This document shows, in pieces, positions 1-8,036 of a stretch of DNA of 45,577 bases; positions within the stretch are counted from its first letter, which is position 1, and every line of letters starts with the position of its first letter. The notes beneath the pieces are model-generated. The model made no database searches. It was not told where the DNA came from and worked only from the letters and a program-made list of their open reading frames with translations. The position numbers were made by a program, and so were the translations under genes. Where the stretch lies: positions 1-45,577 of the forward strand of contig JBCDAA010000020.1 in NCBI GenBank assembly GCA_039186435.1, given 5' to 3'. Origin of the DNA: JALVDI01 sp039186435 (lineage in GTDB: Bacteria > Myxococcota_A > Polyangia > Polyangiales > Houyiibacteriaceae).

Positions 1-147
1 GCCAAGATGTTTCGCCTCCTCGCCGACGAGGGGATCAACATCGAGGCGATCAGCACCAGCGAGATCAAAACCTCGTGTTTAATTCGCGCGAAGTACGCAG
101 AGCTCGCGGTGCGCGTGCTGCACGACGGCTTCGCGCTCGGCGGCTAG
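1..147 (+). CDS. lysC: Aspartate kinase, C-terminal ACT end (partial)
   Basis: The open frame enters from the left edge and stops at TAG 145-147; 48 residues are visible. They match the last part of the second ACT domain of aspartokinases: a helix 'FRLLADEGINIEAI', the conserved S-T-S-E-I-K strand, and the terminal 'YAELAVRVLHDGF' helix. Aspartokinase phosphorylates aspartate as the first step toward Lys, Met, Thr and diaminopimelate, and this ACT domain takes part in feedback inhibition by Lys/Thr. The catalytic domain lies outside the window, so activity and isoform cannot be judged. The downstream gene is convergent. Confidence 0.85.
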   Translation, partial: AKMFRLLADEGINIEAISTSEIKTSCLIRAKYAELAVRVLHDGFALGG

Positions 148-274
148 GTCGTCCCAAAAACCCCGTCGCCGCGACGCGGCACAATCGGGCCGCGTCTCCT
201 CGCGCTCGGCATTTCTTCGGCTCCCAGAAGGGCGCCTCACCCGAGCCACGGACTGACGGGGTTTTGAGATGTGT
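148..274. other. Convergent intergenic region with long-range inverted repeat
   Basis: This gap separates the end of the aspartokinase gene from the end of the minus-strand lipoprotein gene. It contains an 11-base inverted repeat, AAAACCCCGTC at 157-167 and GACGGGGTTTT at 255-265, with an 87-base interval. The outer T run on either transcript could help a bidirectional terminator, but the loop is long for an intrinsic terminator, so the role is uncertain. No gene is seen here. Confidence 0.3.
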
Positions 275-763
275 TCAGAGCTGGCCGCGGCAGTACTCGA
301 GAAAGTCCTGCACGTCGCGACGAAGGCGCGCTTCCACCTCGGACGGGCTCGCCGAGCCGCTGTAGACGCGCTCCTGACGAGGGTCGTAACGATAGCGCTG
401 CGCGTCCAAAATCAGCACCTCGATGTTCTCGTCGTCGCCGCGCCCAGGAAGGATCTGCAGCTCTCCGCCGCTCGCCGGCTCCGGAATTGCGTCCCCGTGA
501 TCGAGGCGGTCCTGGGCGGAGACCCACTCGATGCCAAAGCGGGTGTCCGCCAGCCGAACGTCCACCTCCAGGGACTCCTCCGGCGCGATGCTGACCGCGA
601 AACGTGCGCCTCGCGAGACCCCTCCGTCGGTCATCGCTTCCGCCACAAGGGTGAGCGCACGCGTTTCGGTCAGGCTTCGCAGTTCGTCGTCGCCCGCGGT
701 GCGCGAGCTCTGCGGGCCCCCACAGCCGAGGGCGAACAACATTGGGAAGAGCGCGTAACGCAT
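275..763 (-). CDS. Small lipoprotein, unknown function
   Basis: 162 residues from ATG at 763, chosen because the N-terminus 'MRYALFPMLFALGCGG' is a lipoprotein signal peptide with lipobox F-A-L-G-C, and because this ATG overlaps the TGA of the upstream AgmX-domain gene by one base (TGATG). A longer frame to 850 would only add a non-signal leader inside that gene. After Cys the mature chain is a hydrophilic, acidic domain without a family I recognise; it is rich in beta-prone segments around residues 50-130. It is probably anchored in the envelope and co-transcribed with the AgmX-domain gene. Function unknown. Confidence 0.75.
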   Translation of the reverse strand: MRYALFPMLFALGCGGPQSSRTAGDDELRSLTETRALTLVAEAMTDGGVSRGARFAVSIAPEESLEVDVRLADTRFGIEWVSAQDRLDHGDAIPEPASGGELQILPGRGDDENIEVLILDAQRYRYDPRQERVYSGSASPSEVEARLRRDVQDFLEYCRGQL

Positions 764-1338
764 CACTCGAGCGTGATCGGATACCGGACGATCATGTCGG
801 GACCGTCGAAGGAGGGAAAGGAGATGCCGCGAGCGGCTTGGCGCAAACATCCGCCCGCTTCGCTTTGAGTGACGGAGCGCGGCCCCTGAAGATTCACTCG
901 GCTGACGCGCCCGCTGCTAGCAACCCGTAGACCGAACGTGACGCGGCCTCGCGTCGGCGCGTCTTCGGGGATCAAGACGAGGCACCTTCGGATGCGTCCG
1001 AAGACGGAATCGAACCCCGCTTCGATCTGCGCGCCCGTCAGCTGCTCCTCGCCGCCAGAACCGGCACCGTCGATCTCTCGAGGATCGTTCTCGCCGAGGT
1101 CGTCCCCTGAGCTTCCGTTCCCGGACCAATCACGATCCATTCCGCGAGCCTTCATGCCACGCCGTCGACGTCGCCTCCGGCGGCGCATCGGGGAGGCCTC
1201 TTCTTCCTCCTCAACACCTGCATCGGGCGGGATTTCCATCGCGATCGGTTCGGCCTCTGTCGCGATCCAGCCCTGCGTATACGCCACTCCTCCCCAAATG
1301 AGAGAAGCAGTGACAAAACCGGCGAGAAAGCGCCCCAC
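763..1338 (-). CDS. AgmX/PglI C-terminal domain membrane protein
   Basis: 191 residues, GTG start at 1338. The layout is: an N-terminal hydrophobic anchor (about residues 4-22), a linker with a run of five Glu (about 43-47) followed by nine consecutive Arg (about 52-60), a Gly/Ser/Asp spacer, and a C-terminal domain (about 98-191) with the AgmX/PglI (TonB-like) pattern: 'FGRIRRCL', 'GRVTFGLRV..SGRVS', 'CLRQAARGISFPSF', ending in a 'YPITL' strand. In Myxococcota this domain occurs in gliding-motility and many other envelope proteins, where it is thought to span or contact the periplasm. The substrate is unknown. The gene is divergent from the beta-barrel operon at 1426. Confidence 0.8.
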   Translation of the reverse strand: MGRFLAGFVTASLIWGGVAYTQGWIATEAEPIAMEIPPDAGVEEEEEASPMRRRRRRRRRGMKARGMDRDWSGNGSSGDDLGENDPREIDGAGSGGEEQLTGAQIEAGFDSVFGRIRRCLVLIPEDAPTRGRVTFGLRVASSGRVSRVNLQGPRSVTQSEAGGCLRQAARGISFPSFDGPDMIVRYPITLE

Positions 1339-1425
1339 GCCGTCCTCGTACCACGAATGCGCTTTCGGAGGGATCGACGGTTTGACCGGTCCGGGCGCCC
1401 CGACTAGCTTCCCTTCGTGAGCGGG
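1339..1425. promoter_or_regulatory. Divergent promoter region
   Basis: An 87-base gap between the AgmX-domain gene (-) and the six-gene run (+). On the plus strand TTGACC (1382-1387), a 17-base spacer and TAGCTT (1405-1410) form a plausible sigma70-type promoter. Its start site would fall near 1417, giving a very short leader before ATG 1426 or a leaderless GTG 1417. This is a pattern match only. Confidence 0.3.
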
Positions 1426-2082
1426 ATGGGTCTACGTGGTTGGGTTACGCTTCTCGGGCTTCTCGGAGCTACGGCGAGCGTTTCCGCGCAGACGGAGGAG
1501 CTCCCTCCGGGTCTTCAAACCGAGGGGCTCGATCCGGAGCTTTCGAACGCCCCCCCACCACGTGCGCCGGCCGAACCGCTGCGCATCGTGGCCGGCCTTG
1601 GCGGCGGTTTCAGCATTCGCCTCGTCCGCAACCTCGAGTTTCAGCAAGAGCGCTTCGCGCCGAGCTTCCTGGAAGTCTTTGGCGGAGTCGTGCTGCCGGG
1701 TCGCGGTCGCTTTCGGCACCAGACCAGCCTCCACATCGCGGGCAACCTGAGCGGCGACGGGAACTTCTCCTTCGGCCTCGACCCCCTGGAGCAGTGGACG
1801 ATCATGCCGGCGTATACGCTCCGCATCGCGCTTCAGGACACGCCGGTCCCGGACTATCTCCTCTACGGCCGCATCGGCGTGCCGCTGACGGTTTCCCCCG
1901 ACTTCGTGTGGGGCATTCAAGCCGACGTGGGCTTCACCTACATGCTTCTGGCAGGCTTTGGGGTGTACGTGGAGCTTGGGTACTCGATGTTCTTCGGCGG
2001 TGAAGACCGCGGCGGCGATACCTCCATTCACCCCCTCTTGAGCGGCGAGCTCGGGGTGGTCTTCGACATCGAGGTCCTGTGA
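1426..2082 (+). CDS. Outer-membrane beta-barrel-like protein
   Basis: 218 residues from ATG 1426; GTG 1417 in frame is an alternative. A signal peptide (about 1-21, ending 'SVSAQ') is followed by a Pro-rich linker and a domain with alternating hydrophobic strands and many Gly/Tyr/Phe ('LRIVAGLGGGFSIRL', 'YLLYGRIGVPLTV', 'GFGVYVELGYSMFFGG'), typical of an eight-stranded outer-membrane barrel. No specific family is certain. It heads a tightly packed run: its TGA overlaps the next ATG by one base. Probably an outer-membrane structural or sensing protein. Confidence 0.7.
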   Translation: MGLRGWVTLLGLLGATASVSAQTEELPPGLQTEGLDPELSNAPPPRAPAEPLRIVAGLGGGFSIRLVRNLEFQQERFAPSFLEVFGGVVLPGRGRFRHQTSLHIAGNLSGDGNFSFGLDPLEQWTIMPAYTLRIALQDTPVPDYLLYGRIGVPLTVSPDFVWGIQADVGFTYMLLAGFGVYVELGYSMFFGGEDRGGDTSIHPLLSGELGVVFDIEVL

Positions 2083-2429
2083 TGCGCGCGATGATTCTCA
2101 TTGGGCTCCTCGCGCTTTGCGTGGGACCGGCACCGGGCGAGGTTGGTGGTTGCAACAGCGACACGACCGTCGCCGACGCGGAGGACTTCTGTCGGCAGCA
2201 GAGCGCCTGGATTTGTCGACGCCAGGAGTTCCGTGGCGAGATCGCGGACGTTCAAGGATGCGTGGACGAGATTCCGGCAGCGTGCGCGGGCTCGAACTGG
2301 CCCTTCACCTGCCAGCCTTTTCCGACGAATCGAGAGGCCCAGGCGTGCATCGATGCGCTCGCCCTCGAGTCGAACGTCGAGACGCCGGTGGAGGATCTCT
2401 CCGCCTGCAACCTCTGCGGAGGCAGCTGA
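2082..2429 (+). CDS. Cys-rich small exported protein
   Basis: 115 residues, ATG 2082 overlapping the upstream TGA. A hydrophobic N-terminus (about residues 3-15) leads to 'VGGC', which may be a lipobox; otherwise it is a cleaved signal peptide. The mature chain has nine or so Cys spread as single residues and a C-terminal pair 'CNLC', suggesting several disulfides in the periplasm or on the surface. The pattern of 'FCxxxxxxxC' and 'GCVDEIPAAC' resembles the Cys-rich helical segments of other Myxococcota lipoproteins, including the one at 22585. Function unknown. Its TGA overlaps the next start. Confidence 0.65.
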   Translation: MRAMILIGLLALCVGPAPGEVGGCNSDTTVADAEDFCRQQSAWICRRQEFRGEIADVQGCVDEIPAACAGSNWPFTCQPFPTNREAQACIDALALESNVETPVEDLSACNLCGGS

Positions 2430-3565
2430 TGCTTCGAACCAAGCGATTGATGGTGCTGATCATCGCGAGCGCCGGCTGCGCGGTGTTTGCGGGTAAAGGC
2501 GACTACCGCGACTACCGCGAAGTTGAGCGAGCAGAGGACGATCGCGATCGTCAGGTGGCGATGTACGACTACCTCGACCGCCATCCGGACGGCCGCTGGA
2601 GCGACGACGTGCGCGCGGAACGCGAACGCCAGGAGCCCGGCCTCTTCGAGGCGAGCAAGTCCACCCAGGGCGGCCTCCAGTACTACTTGCGCATTTACCC
2701 CGAGGGCCAATTCGCGCCGCAGGCCCGGCAGCGTCTTGCGGCCCTCGAGTCGGTCCAAGGAAGCCGACGCGCCGGCGAGAACGCCGCCCGCGAGGTTCGC
2801 CAGGAACGCCGCACCGAAGCGCTCGAGCAGCGACGACTTTGGGGCTCCAAGGCGATCAACTACTGGAACCGGATCCTGCTCGGCGTGAACAACTGGGGCG
2901 AGCCCATCGCCAACGTCGCGCGCGCCAACGAGGAGTTCAACCGGGCGTTCGGCGCGAATCCGCGGCCGCGTTGCTCCACGAGCGAGTGCATCAAGTTCTA
3001 CCAGCTCGACTTCGCGATCCCGGTTCCTGGCCGAACGCGAATCGACCGCTCGCTCCGGCTGCTCCTTCGTCTTCGACTTGAGGATGGAAAGCTGACCCGA
3101 GCGGAGATGTTGCTCCCGAACCGCGGCTTCTCCCGCTGGTACGAGCTCGAAGAACAGCAGTTCATCGAGGACGCCGATCCCGAGCAGCGGCAGCACGCCA
3201 TCGACTGGGCCCTTCAAAAGATCATTCCGACGATTCGCGGCATCGTTCCGACCGCGCAGGGCATTGACGTCGTTCCCGAGCCGATCGATCCGCCGACGGT
3301 TCGCGCGCCGAACCAGCCGGATCCAGGGGCGTCCGCCATTCCGGGTGAGGCGCCCACCGAGGAAGCGCCGGCCCCCGCGCCGAGCGCGCCGGAAACCGAA
3401 GAAGTGGCGGCCCCGGAAGAGACGGGCGAGCTCGTTCTCCCCCTCGCGCTTCAGGGCCTTCGCACGGACGCGCTTCGTGTGGTGGTCTTTGCAGCCGCCG
3501 ACGACGACGAAGGACCGGCCTACGACGGATTCTTCCTTGAACGGCTGACCGAAGAAGCCGAATAA
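2429..3565 (+). CDS. Large lipoprotein with TPR-like N-terminus
   Basis: 378 residues from ATG 2429, which overlaps the previous TGA and gives a lipoprotein signal ('MLRTKRLMVLIIASAGC', Cys17). The region after Cys holds two helical units with 'YLDRHPDGRW' and 'YLRIYPEGQF', the D-x-P-D/E-G-x-(F/W) spacing typical of TPR-like lipoproteins. A middle alpha/beta domain (about 140-270) is unrecognised. Residues of about 280-335 are a Pro/Ala/Glu-rich linker, followed by a short conserved-looking C-terminal tail. Envelope location is likely; biochemical role unknown. A seven-base gap separates it from the next gene. Confidence 0.7.
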   Translation: MLRTKRLMVLIIASAGCAVFAGKGDYRDYREVERAEDDRDRQVAMYDYLDRHPDGRWSDDVRAERERQEPGLFEASKSTQGGLQYYLRIYPEGQFAPQARQRLAALESVQGSRRAGENAAREVRQERRTEALEQRRLWGSKAINYWNRILLGVNNWGEPIANVARANEEFNRAFGANPRPRCSTSECIKFYQLDFAIPVPGRTRIDRSLRLLLRLRLEDGKLTRAEMLLPNRGFSRWYELEEQQFIEDADPEQRQHAIDWALQKIIPTIRGIVPTAQGIDVVPEPIDPPTVRAPNQPDPGASAIPGEAPTEEAPAPAPSAPETEEVAAPEETGELVLPLALQGLRTDALRVVVFAAADDDEGPAYDGFFLERLTEEAE

Positions 3566-3572
3566 CCCCGCG

Positions 3573-5003
3573 TTGCGCATTCTCTCTCTATGGGTCGCTC
3601 TCGCGTTTGTCCTCGCGTCTGTGTCGGGCTGCGGTGGCGACGACGACGGCGGCGGAACCGACGCAAGCACCGGCCGTGATGTGCCGGAGGGGCTGCCTCC
3701 TGCATCGCTAGCTCAGCTCATCGCCTTCGAAGGCCACCAGACCCACGTCAACGAAGTCACGCTCTCGGACGGTACGTCCCTCGAAGGCGCGGTCATCTCG
3801 CCGGCGCCGGGGTCGCCCTTTGAGGTTCGCGAGCAGCGGTGCACCCCCGAACGGTGCGGCGTTGTGCTTGCGGTGCGCGACGAAACCGCAAACCGAGGCG
3901 TCTCGATTCCTTCGCCCATCGACGCGGAGAACCAGTTCCTCGACGTTCGCGTCGCGGACGGGCGAACCTATCGCGGACTGCTTTCGCTGCAGCCGCTCGA
4001 CGCGCTTTCGGCGACCGCCGGGAGCTCGGCCGCGATCACGCAGCCCTTCGTCCTCGCCTCGAGCCTAACGATGGAAAGCGGGTCGACCTTTTTGGCGGGC
4101 GGCACGCCCATTCGCTGGGTCGTCTTTGGCGACGCGACCGTGGATGGCACGTTTGATTTCTCGCCCGGCGACGAACCACGCGGCGGAGGGGCCCGCGGAG
4201 GCGCGGCAAGGGAAGCGGGGCAGGGCGCCTCGGGAGGTCAGCCCGGCACGTCTGGAGCCGGCGGCGGTGGCGGTGCAGGACGCGAAGCGGGGGAGACCGG
4301 TCGCGGATCCGATGGCGCCGCGGACGGCGGCGGCACGGGCGGAGCGCCGCTCGCCGGGGCTCTCGGTGCGTGTTTGAGCGATCCCGCTCGCACGGACTGT
4401 GGCGGAAGCGGCGGCGGCGGCGCGGATGCAGGTGAAGGCGGCGCAGGCGGTGGCGCGTTTCTTCTCGCGACTCTCGGTCGCCTTGAGGTCGCCGGGACCC
4501 TTCGCGCGAGCGGCGGATCAGGGAGCAGCGGTGGCGGCGGCGGCGGCGGCGGCCAGCTCCTCGTGGCCGCGCAGAACCCGTCACTCGCCACCGGGAACTT
4601 CGTCGTCACTGGCGGCGACGGTGAAGGCCCTGGCGGGCGAGGCGGCGACGGCGAAGTTCGCTTTGACGGAAACGGAGATTCGACCGGTATCTCGATCGAT
4701 CTCAGCGCGCTCGGCTCTCCGATCCGGCAGATGCCCACGGTGGCGATCGGCGGCGTTGCACCCGACGGGTCGACCGTTGAGATTCGTCGGGACGGCAGCG
4801 TCGTTGGCTCGGGCGCTGCGTCGCCGGAGTTCACCGCGGAAGTGACGCTCGTCGAAGGCCTCAACCGTCTCGCAGTTGTCGCACGAACCCCCGAAGGCGA
4901 ACTGCGAAGCTGGGCGGGCAACAGCATCGAACTCATTCGCGTCGACGGATCTCCTCAGCCGCTCCCCCTCGGAGCGACCGTCGACGTCGTGTATTGTCCC
5001 TGA
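3573..5003 (+). CDS. Glycine-rich surface lipoprotein
   Basis: 476 residues with a TTG start at 3573, supported by the lipoprotein signal that follows (residues 1-20, lipobox V-S-G-C) and a D/G-rich tether 'GGDDDGGG'. An N-terminal beta-rich region (about 45-200) precedes a long Gly/Ala-rich stretch (about 200-330) with GGGG and GAGG runs and one C-L-S-D..C pair, then a beta-sandwich-like C-terminal part (about 350-476) with 'DGSTVEIRRDGS', like bacterial Ig-like repeats. The Gly stretch is reminiscent of myxobacterial surface proteins and is GC-rich at the DNA level. Function unknown; likely exposed on the outer membrane. Confidence 0.75.
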   Translation: MRILSLWVALAFVLASVSGCGGDDDGGGTDASTGRDVPEGLPPASLAQLIAFEGHQTHVNEVTLSDGTSLEGAVISPAPGSPFEVREQRCTPERCGVVLAVRDETANRGVSIPSPIDAENQFLDVRVADGRTYRGLLSLQPLDALSATAGSSAAITQPFVLASSLTMESGSTFLAGGTPIRWVVFGDATVDGTFDFSPGDEPRGGGARGGAAREAGQGASGGQPGTSGAGGGGGAGREAGETGRGSDGAADGGGTGGAPLAGALGACLSDPARTDCGGSGGGGADAGEGGAGGGAFLLATLGRLEVAGTLRASGGSGSSGGGGGGGGQLLVAAQNPSLATGNFVVTGGDGEGPGGRGGDGEVRFDGNGDSTGISIDLSALGSPIRQMPTVAIGGVAPDGSTVEIRRDGSVVGSGAASPEFTAEVTLVEGLNRLAVVARTPEGELRSWAGNSIELIRVDGSPQPLPLGATVDVVYCP

Positions 5004-5004
5004 C

Positions 5005-5562
5005 GTGGCCGAGAGCGACACCACTCCGCCGTGGGAGAGCGAGCTCCTCGTTGCCGATGCCATCGGGCGCCTGATCGAGTTTTGGGGCTTCAAACGCCAC
5101 ATGGGCCGCGTCTGGACCGTGCTCTACCTTCGCGGTGAGCCGATGAGCGCAAAGGAGCTTCAGGAGGTTCTGGCGCTCAGCGCGGGCTCGGTGTCGATGA
5201 CCGTCAACGAGCTGATGCGCTGGAGTGTGATCAAGAAGGTCTACAAGGCGGGCGAGCGAAAGGACTACTTCGTCGCCGAGGGCAATTTTTGGAAGATGAT
5301 CTCGCGGGTCTTCAACGAGCGAGAGCGCGTCGAGATTCTTGATGCCATTGACGCGATGGAAGAAGCGCTTCGATACGTCCGCGCGAAAGCCGACGCCGGA
5401 GACGCCGCCCAAAAAGAGCGCGCCCGAGGACAGCTTCGTCGCATCGAGCAACTCCTCGAGCTCGCACGTCTCGGCAAACGACTTCTCGATGCACTGGTGA
5501 CGCGGGCGCGAGTTGATGCGACGCCGCTTCTCAGCATTCTCCTTGGCCAGAAGGACGCGTGA
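5005..5562 (+). CDS. GbsR/MarR-family transcriptional regulator
   Basis: 185 residues from GTG 5005, one base after the stop of the lipoprotein gene. Longer in-frame starts back to 4876 lie inside that gene and were rejected. The sequence has the GbsR pattern: 'LVADAIGRLIEFWGFKRHMGRVWTVLYL', then the winged helix-turn-helix 'MSAKELQEVLALSAGSVSMTVNELMRWSVIKKV' and wing 'GERKDYFVAEG', followed by a helical dimerisation tail with 'LLELARLGKRLLDALV'. GbsR proteins repress glycine-betaine/choline genes in Bacillus and related regulators are widespread. It overlaps the channel gene by four bases, so it likely regulates or is co-produced with the channel; the ligand is unknown. Confidence 0.85.
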   Translation: MAESDTTPPWESELLVADAIGRLIEFWGFKRHMGRVWTVLYLRGEPMSAKELQEVLALSAGSVSMTVNELMRWSVIKKVYKAGERKDYFVAEGNFWKMISRVFNERERVEILDAIDAMEEALRYVRAKADAGDAAQKERARGQLRRIEQLLELARLGKRLLDALVTRARVDATPLLSILLGQKDA

Positions 5563-7985
5563 GGGCGAAGGGCGCAGTGCAGAACGGGTGGCTTGCGGAG
5601 ATCATCGATCACCGGCTCGTTCGCGTCACCCTCGCAGCCCTCATCGTCATCTCTCTTCTTCCCTTCGAATCCCTCGAGCACGCGCTTCGTCCCGTGTTCC
5701 TGGGCGTCTTCGGGGTCGAGTGGACGCTGCGCCTGACCCTCTTTATTACGCGCCAAAAGAAGCTCGACCGCGCGGAGGCGGCGTTCTTCTTCTTCGATTT
5801 TGTCGCGCTCCTTAGCTTTCTGCCGCTTGAAGGGTGGCTGGGCGCCCGCACGGAGTGGCTTCGCGCGTTCCGCCTCGTGAGGCTGCTCGCGCTCTTGCGC
5901 TTTACGCGCGCGCTCGCGCGAGACGTGTACCGGGTGCTGACCCGGCGCGAGCAGCTTCAGCAGTTAGGTCTCGTCACGGTTGCCGTTGTTTCGCTCTCCT
6001 TTATCGGCGCAGTGATCCTTGGGCAGGTGGGCGTCGCCCACGACTACGACGGAGAACCCGGGACGAACGAGGACTTTTGGGATCAGATTTGGTGGAGCTT
6101 CCGTCAGGTCGAAAGCCCCGACAACCTGGTCAGCACGCTCAGCGCCCACCCGCTGGTCCTCGTGATCTCCCTGGTGCTGACGATCACCGGCATCTTCGTT
6201 TTCTCGTACCTCATCGGTGTCGGCGCCAACGTTGTCGAACAGGTGATTCGCGCAGAACGCCGCCGCCCGGTCGACTACCAGCAGCACACGTTGGTGGTGG
6301 GTCCTGTCCACGAAAACGAATCGCTCGTGCGCGAGTTCGTCCGCATCTACGAAAAGAACCGCGCGCTGCGGCGCATCGCGCCCCTCGAAATCTGGCGATG
6401 GCTCGTGCATCGCCACCCTCGGCCACGGAGACAGGCGCTCCCTCGGATTGCGCTCCTCTCCGCGCCGGAAAGTCCCCCGAGCTACCTCTACGCCGCGAAG
6501 ATGCGCTGGGTTGTGTATCGCCAAGGGGAAGGCGCCGAACCGGAAGCCCTCGAACGGGTGAGTGTTCCGAGTGCCAAACGCGTGGTGCTTCTCGCCCCTC
6601 GGCGCACCTCAAACGCGGACGCGCTAACGATCGCGCGCCTCGCCGCAATTCGCGCGCAAAACCATCACGCCCACATCTTCGTCGAAGTTCGCGACAGCCG
6701 AAACGCGTCCATCGTGCACGCGGTGGGCGGCGGCGGCACGTTCGCGCTGGATTCGGCTCGCTTTCGAGGGCTCTTTCTTTGTCACCATTTGATCGTCCCT
6801 GGGATCGATCGACTCCTGCGGGAGCTTCTCTCCGCGGCCGGAAGCGAGCTCTACACGCACCTCTTCGTCGAAGGGTGGGAACACCAGCAGCTCGAGGGGA
6901 AAGACATCGACTTCGCGGCTCTCGCGCACCACGCCCTGCAACGAGGGGTCACCCTCGTCGGCGCCTTCCTCGGCGAACCCATCGAACGCGAACACGGCCT
7001 CGTTCCCGTCGACCGAGTCCGGCCGTGGGTGAATCCCTTTCTCCCGGACGGCGGAACAGAATCGCCGATTCAGGGCGTCTTTGGCATCGCGGATACCTAC
7101 CTGCCGCTCCGCCAGGTGGTGCGGGATCTTCAAACCGGAAGCGTAACGCCGGCGACTGTCGTCGAGGACCCGGATGTCCTGCGCCGCGTCGATCTGAGCC
7201 GGGACCCGCCGCCCCGCGAGATCCTGATCGTCGGGTTTTCGAGCGCGCTTCCTCATCTCGTCGCTGCGCTCGCCCGCTTTGTGGACGACGTTTGCCTACG
7301 GGTCGTACTGGACGGTTCGCCGGAGGAAGCGGCGCAGCGATGCGAAGCGCTCGGCGTGAGCCTCGACGCTCCAGAGCGCGAACTGGACCGAGGAGGGCGC
7401 CTCATCGTGTTCCATCGCCCCGACGACCTTGCGCGAAGCGCGGCGTCTTGCCAGGGCGAACGGATCGATGCCGCTGTCTTTCTCGCTGATGACAACGCCG
7501 ACGATGTCGACGCGGCGACCGCGCTTCGGGTTCTTCATTTCGCGGGAGCGCTTTCGACGCAGGTCCGCCTCTGCGTTGAAGTCGCCGCTCTTCACCGCGG
7601 TCGCCAGCTCGAAGATCAACTCGCGCGACTGGGCGCAGATCACGAGCTGGTTCTCGTGGGCACCCAGCAAATCCACAACTACTTTATGGTTCACAGCGCC
7701 TTCGTCCCGGGTCTTACCGGGATCTATGAAAACCTCCTCGGCGCCCGCGGCCGCGAAATCCTACGAGTGCCGATGACGCCCGGCGCGCCGCTGCGTGTCG
7801 AAGAGGCGTGGACCTCCTTTGCCGCCCGCGGCTGCATTCCCATTGCCTACGAGACGGCGGACAAGCTCTTGGTCAACCCACCGGCTCGGCGTGAGCTCAC
7901 CGACCTTCGAGCGGTCTACGTCATCGCCGAAGCGGACGACCTAGCGGACCGACTCGCGCTCGGCGACGAAGACACCGTGGAATGA
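5559..7985 (+). CDS. CASTOR/POLLUX-like ion channel with S4-like helix
   Basis: 808 residues; GTG 5559 overlaps the regulator's TGA. Six membrane segments are visible near 20-37, 44-63, 72-92, 98-118, 136-156 and 198-224. The fourth carries Arg at 102, 105, 108, 114, 117 and 121, a voltage-sensor-like spacing. The pore loop (about 171-191, 'DQIWWSFRQVESPDN') lacks the TVGYG filter of K channels but resembles the WWS...D-P-G-type loop of CASTOR/POLLUX (DMI1) channels. The cytoplasmic part has two Rossmann/RCK-like units, near 243-400 and 553-740 ('EILIVGFSSALPHLV'). It probably conducts a cation under nucleotide, Ca or voltage control; ion choice cannot be read from the sequence. Confidence 0.8.
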   Translation: MRAKGAVQNGWLAEIIDHRLVRVTLAALIVISLLPFESLEHALRPVFLGVFGVEWTLRLTLFITRQKKLDRAEAAFFFFDFVALLSFLPLEGWLGARTEWLRAFRLVRLLALLRFTRALARDVYRVLTRREQLQQLGLVTVAVVSLSFIGAVILGQVGVAHDYDGEPGTNEDFWDQIWWSFRQVESPDNLVSTLSAHPLVLVISLVLTITGIFVFSYLIGVGANVVEQVIRAERRRPVDYQQHTLVVGPVHENESLVREFVRIYEKNRALRRIAPLEIWRWLVHRHPRPRRQALPRIALLSAPESPPSYLYAAKMRWVVYRQGEGAEPEALERVSVPSAKRVVLLAPRRTSNADALTIARLAAIRAQNHHAHIFVEVRDSRNASIVHAVGGGGTFALDSARFRGLFLCHHLIVPGIDRLLRELLSAAGSELYTHLFVEGWEHQQLEGKDIDFAALAHHALQRGVTLVGAFLGEPIEREHGLVPVDRVRPWVNPFLPDGGTESPIQGVFGIADTYLPLRQVVRDLQTGSVTPATVVEDPDVLRRVDLSRDPPPREILIVGFSSALPHLVAALARFVDDVCLRVVLDGSPEEAAQRCEALGVSLDAPERELDRGGRLIVFHRPDDLARSAASCQGERIDAAVFLADDNADDVDAATALRVLHFAGALSTQVRLCVEVAALHRGRQLEDQLARLGADHELVLVGTQQIHNYFMVHSAFVPGLTGIYENLLGARGREILRVPMTPGAPLRVEEAWTSFAARGCIPIAYETADKLLVNPPARRELTDLRAVYVIAEADDLADRLALGDEDTVE

Positions 7986-8036
7986 GTAGGGCGCCTCAGC
8001 CCTCCGGTGAATCGTGAAGCTGACTGCCAACGCCAA
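7986..8036. other. Convergent gap after channel gene
   Basis: Fifty-one bases between two stop codons. AGGGC and GCCCT at about 7988-8003 could form a five-base stem with a short loop; there is no T run, so I do not call it a terminator. Confidence 0.2.

Noticed and set aside
2252..3670. A 472-codon minus-strand open frame
   Set aside because: Antisense to the lipoprotein gene at 2429 and of shadow composition.
4201..4560. GGC-rich tandem DNA as a possible simple repeat or recombination site
   Set aside because: It is explained by the Gly/Ala-rich coding region with no fixed repeat unit.
5834..7489. A 551-codon plus-strand open frame
   Set aside because: It lies in another frame of the channel gene and is Arg/Pro/Ser-rich without domains.
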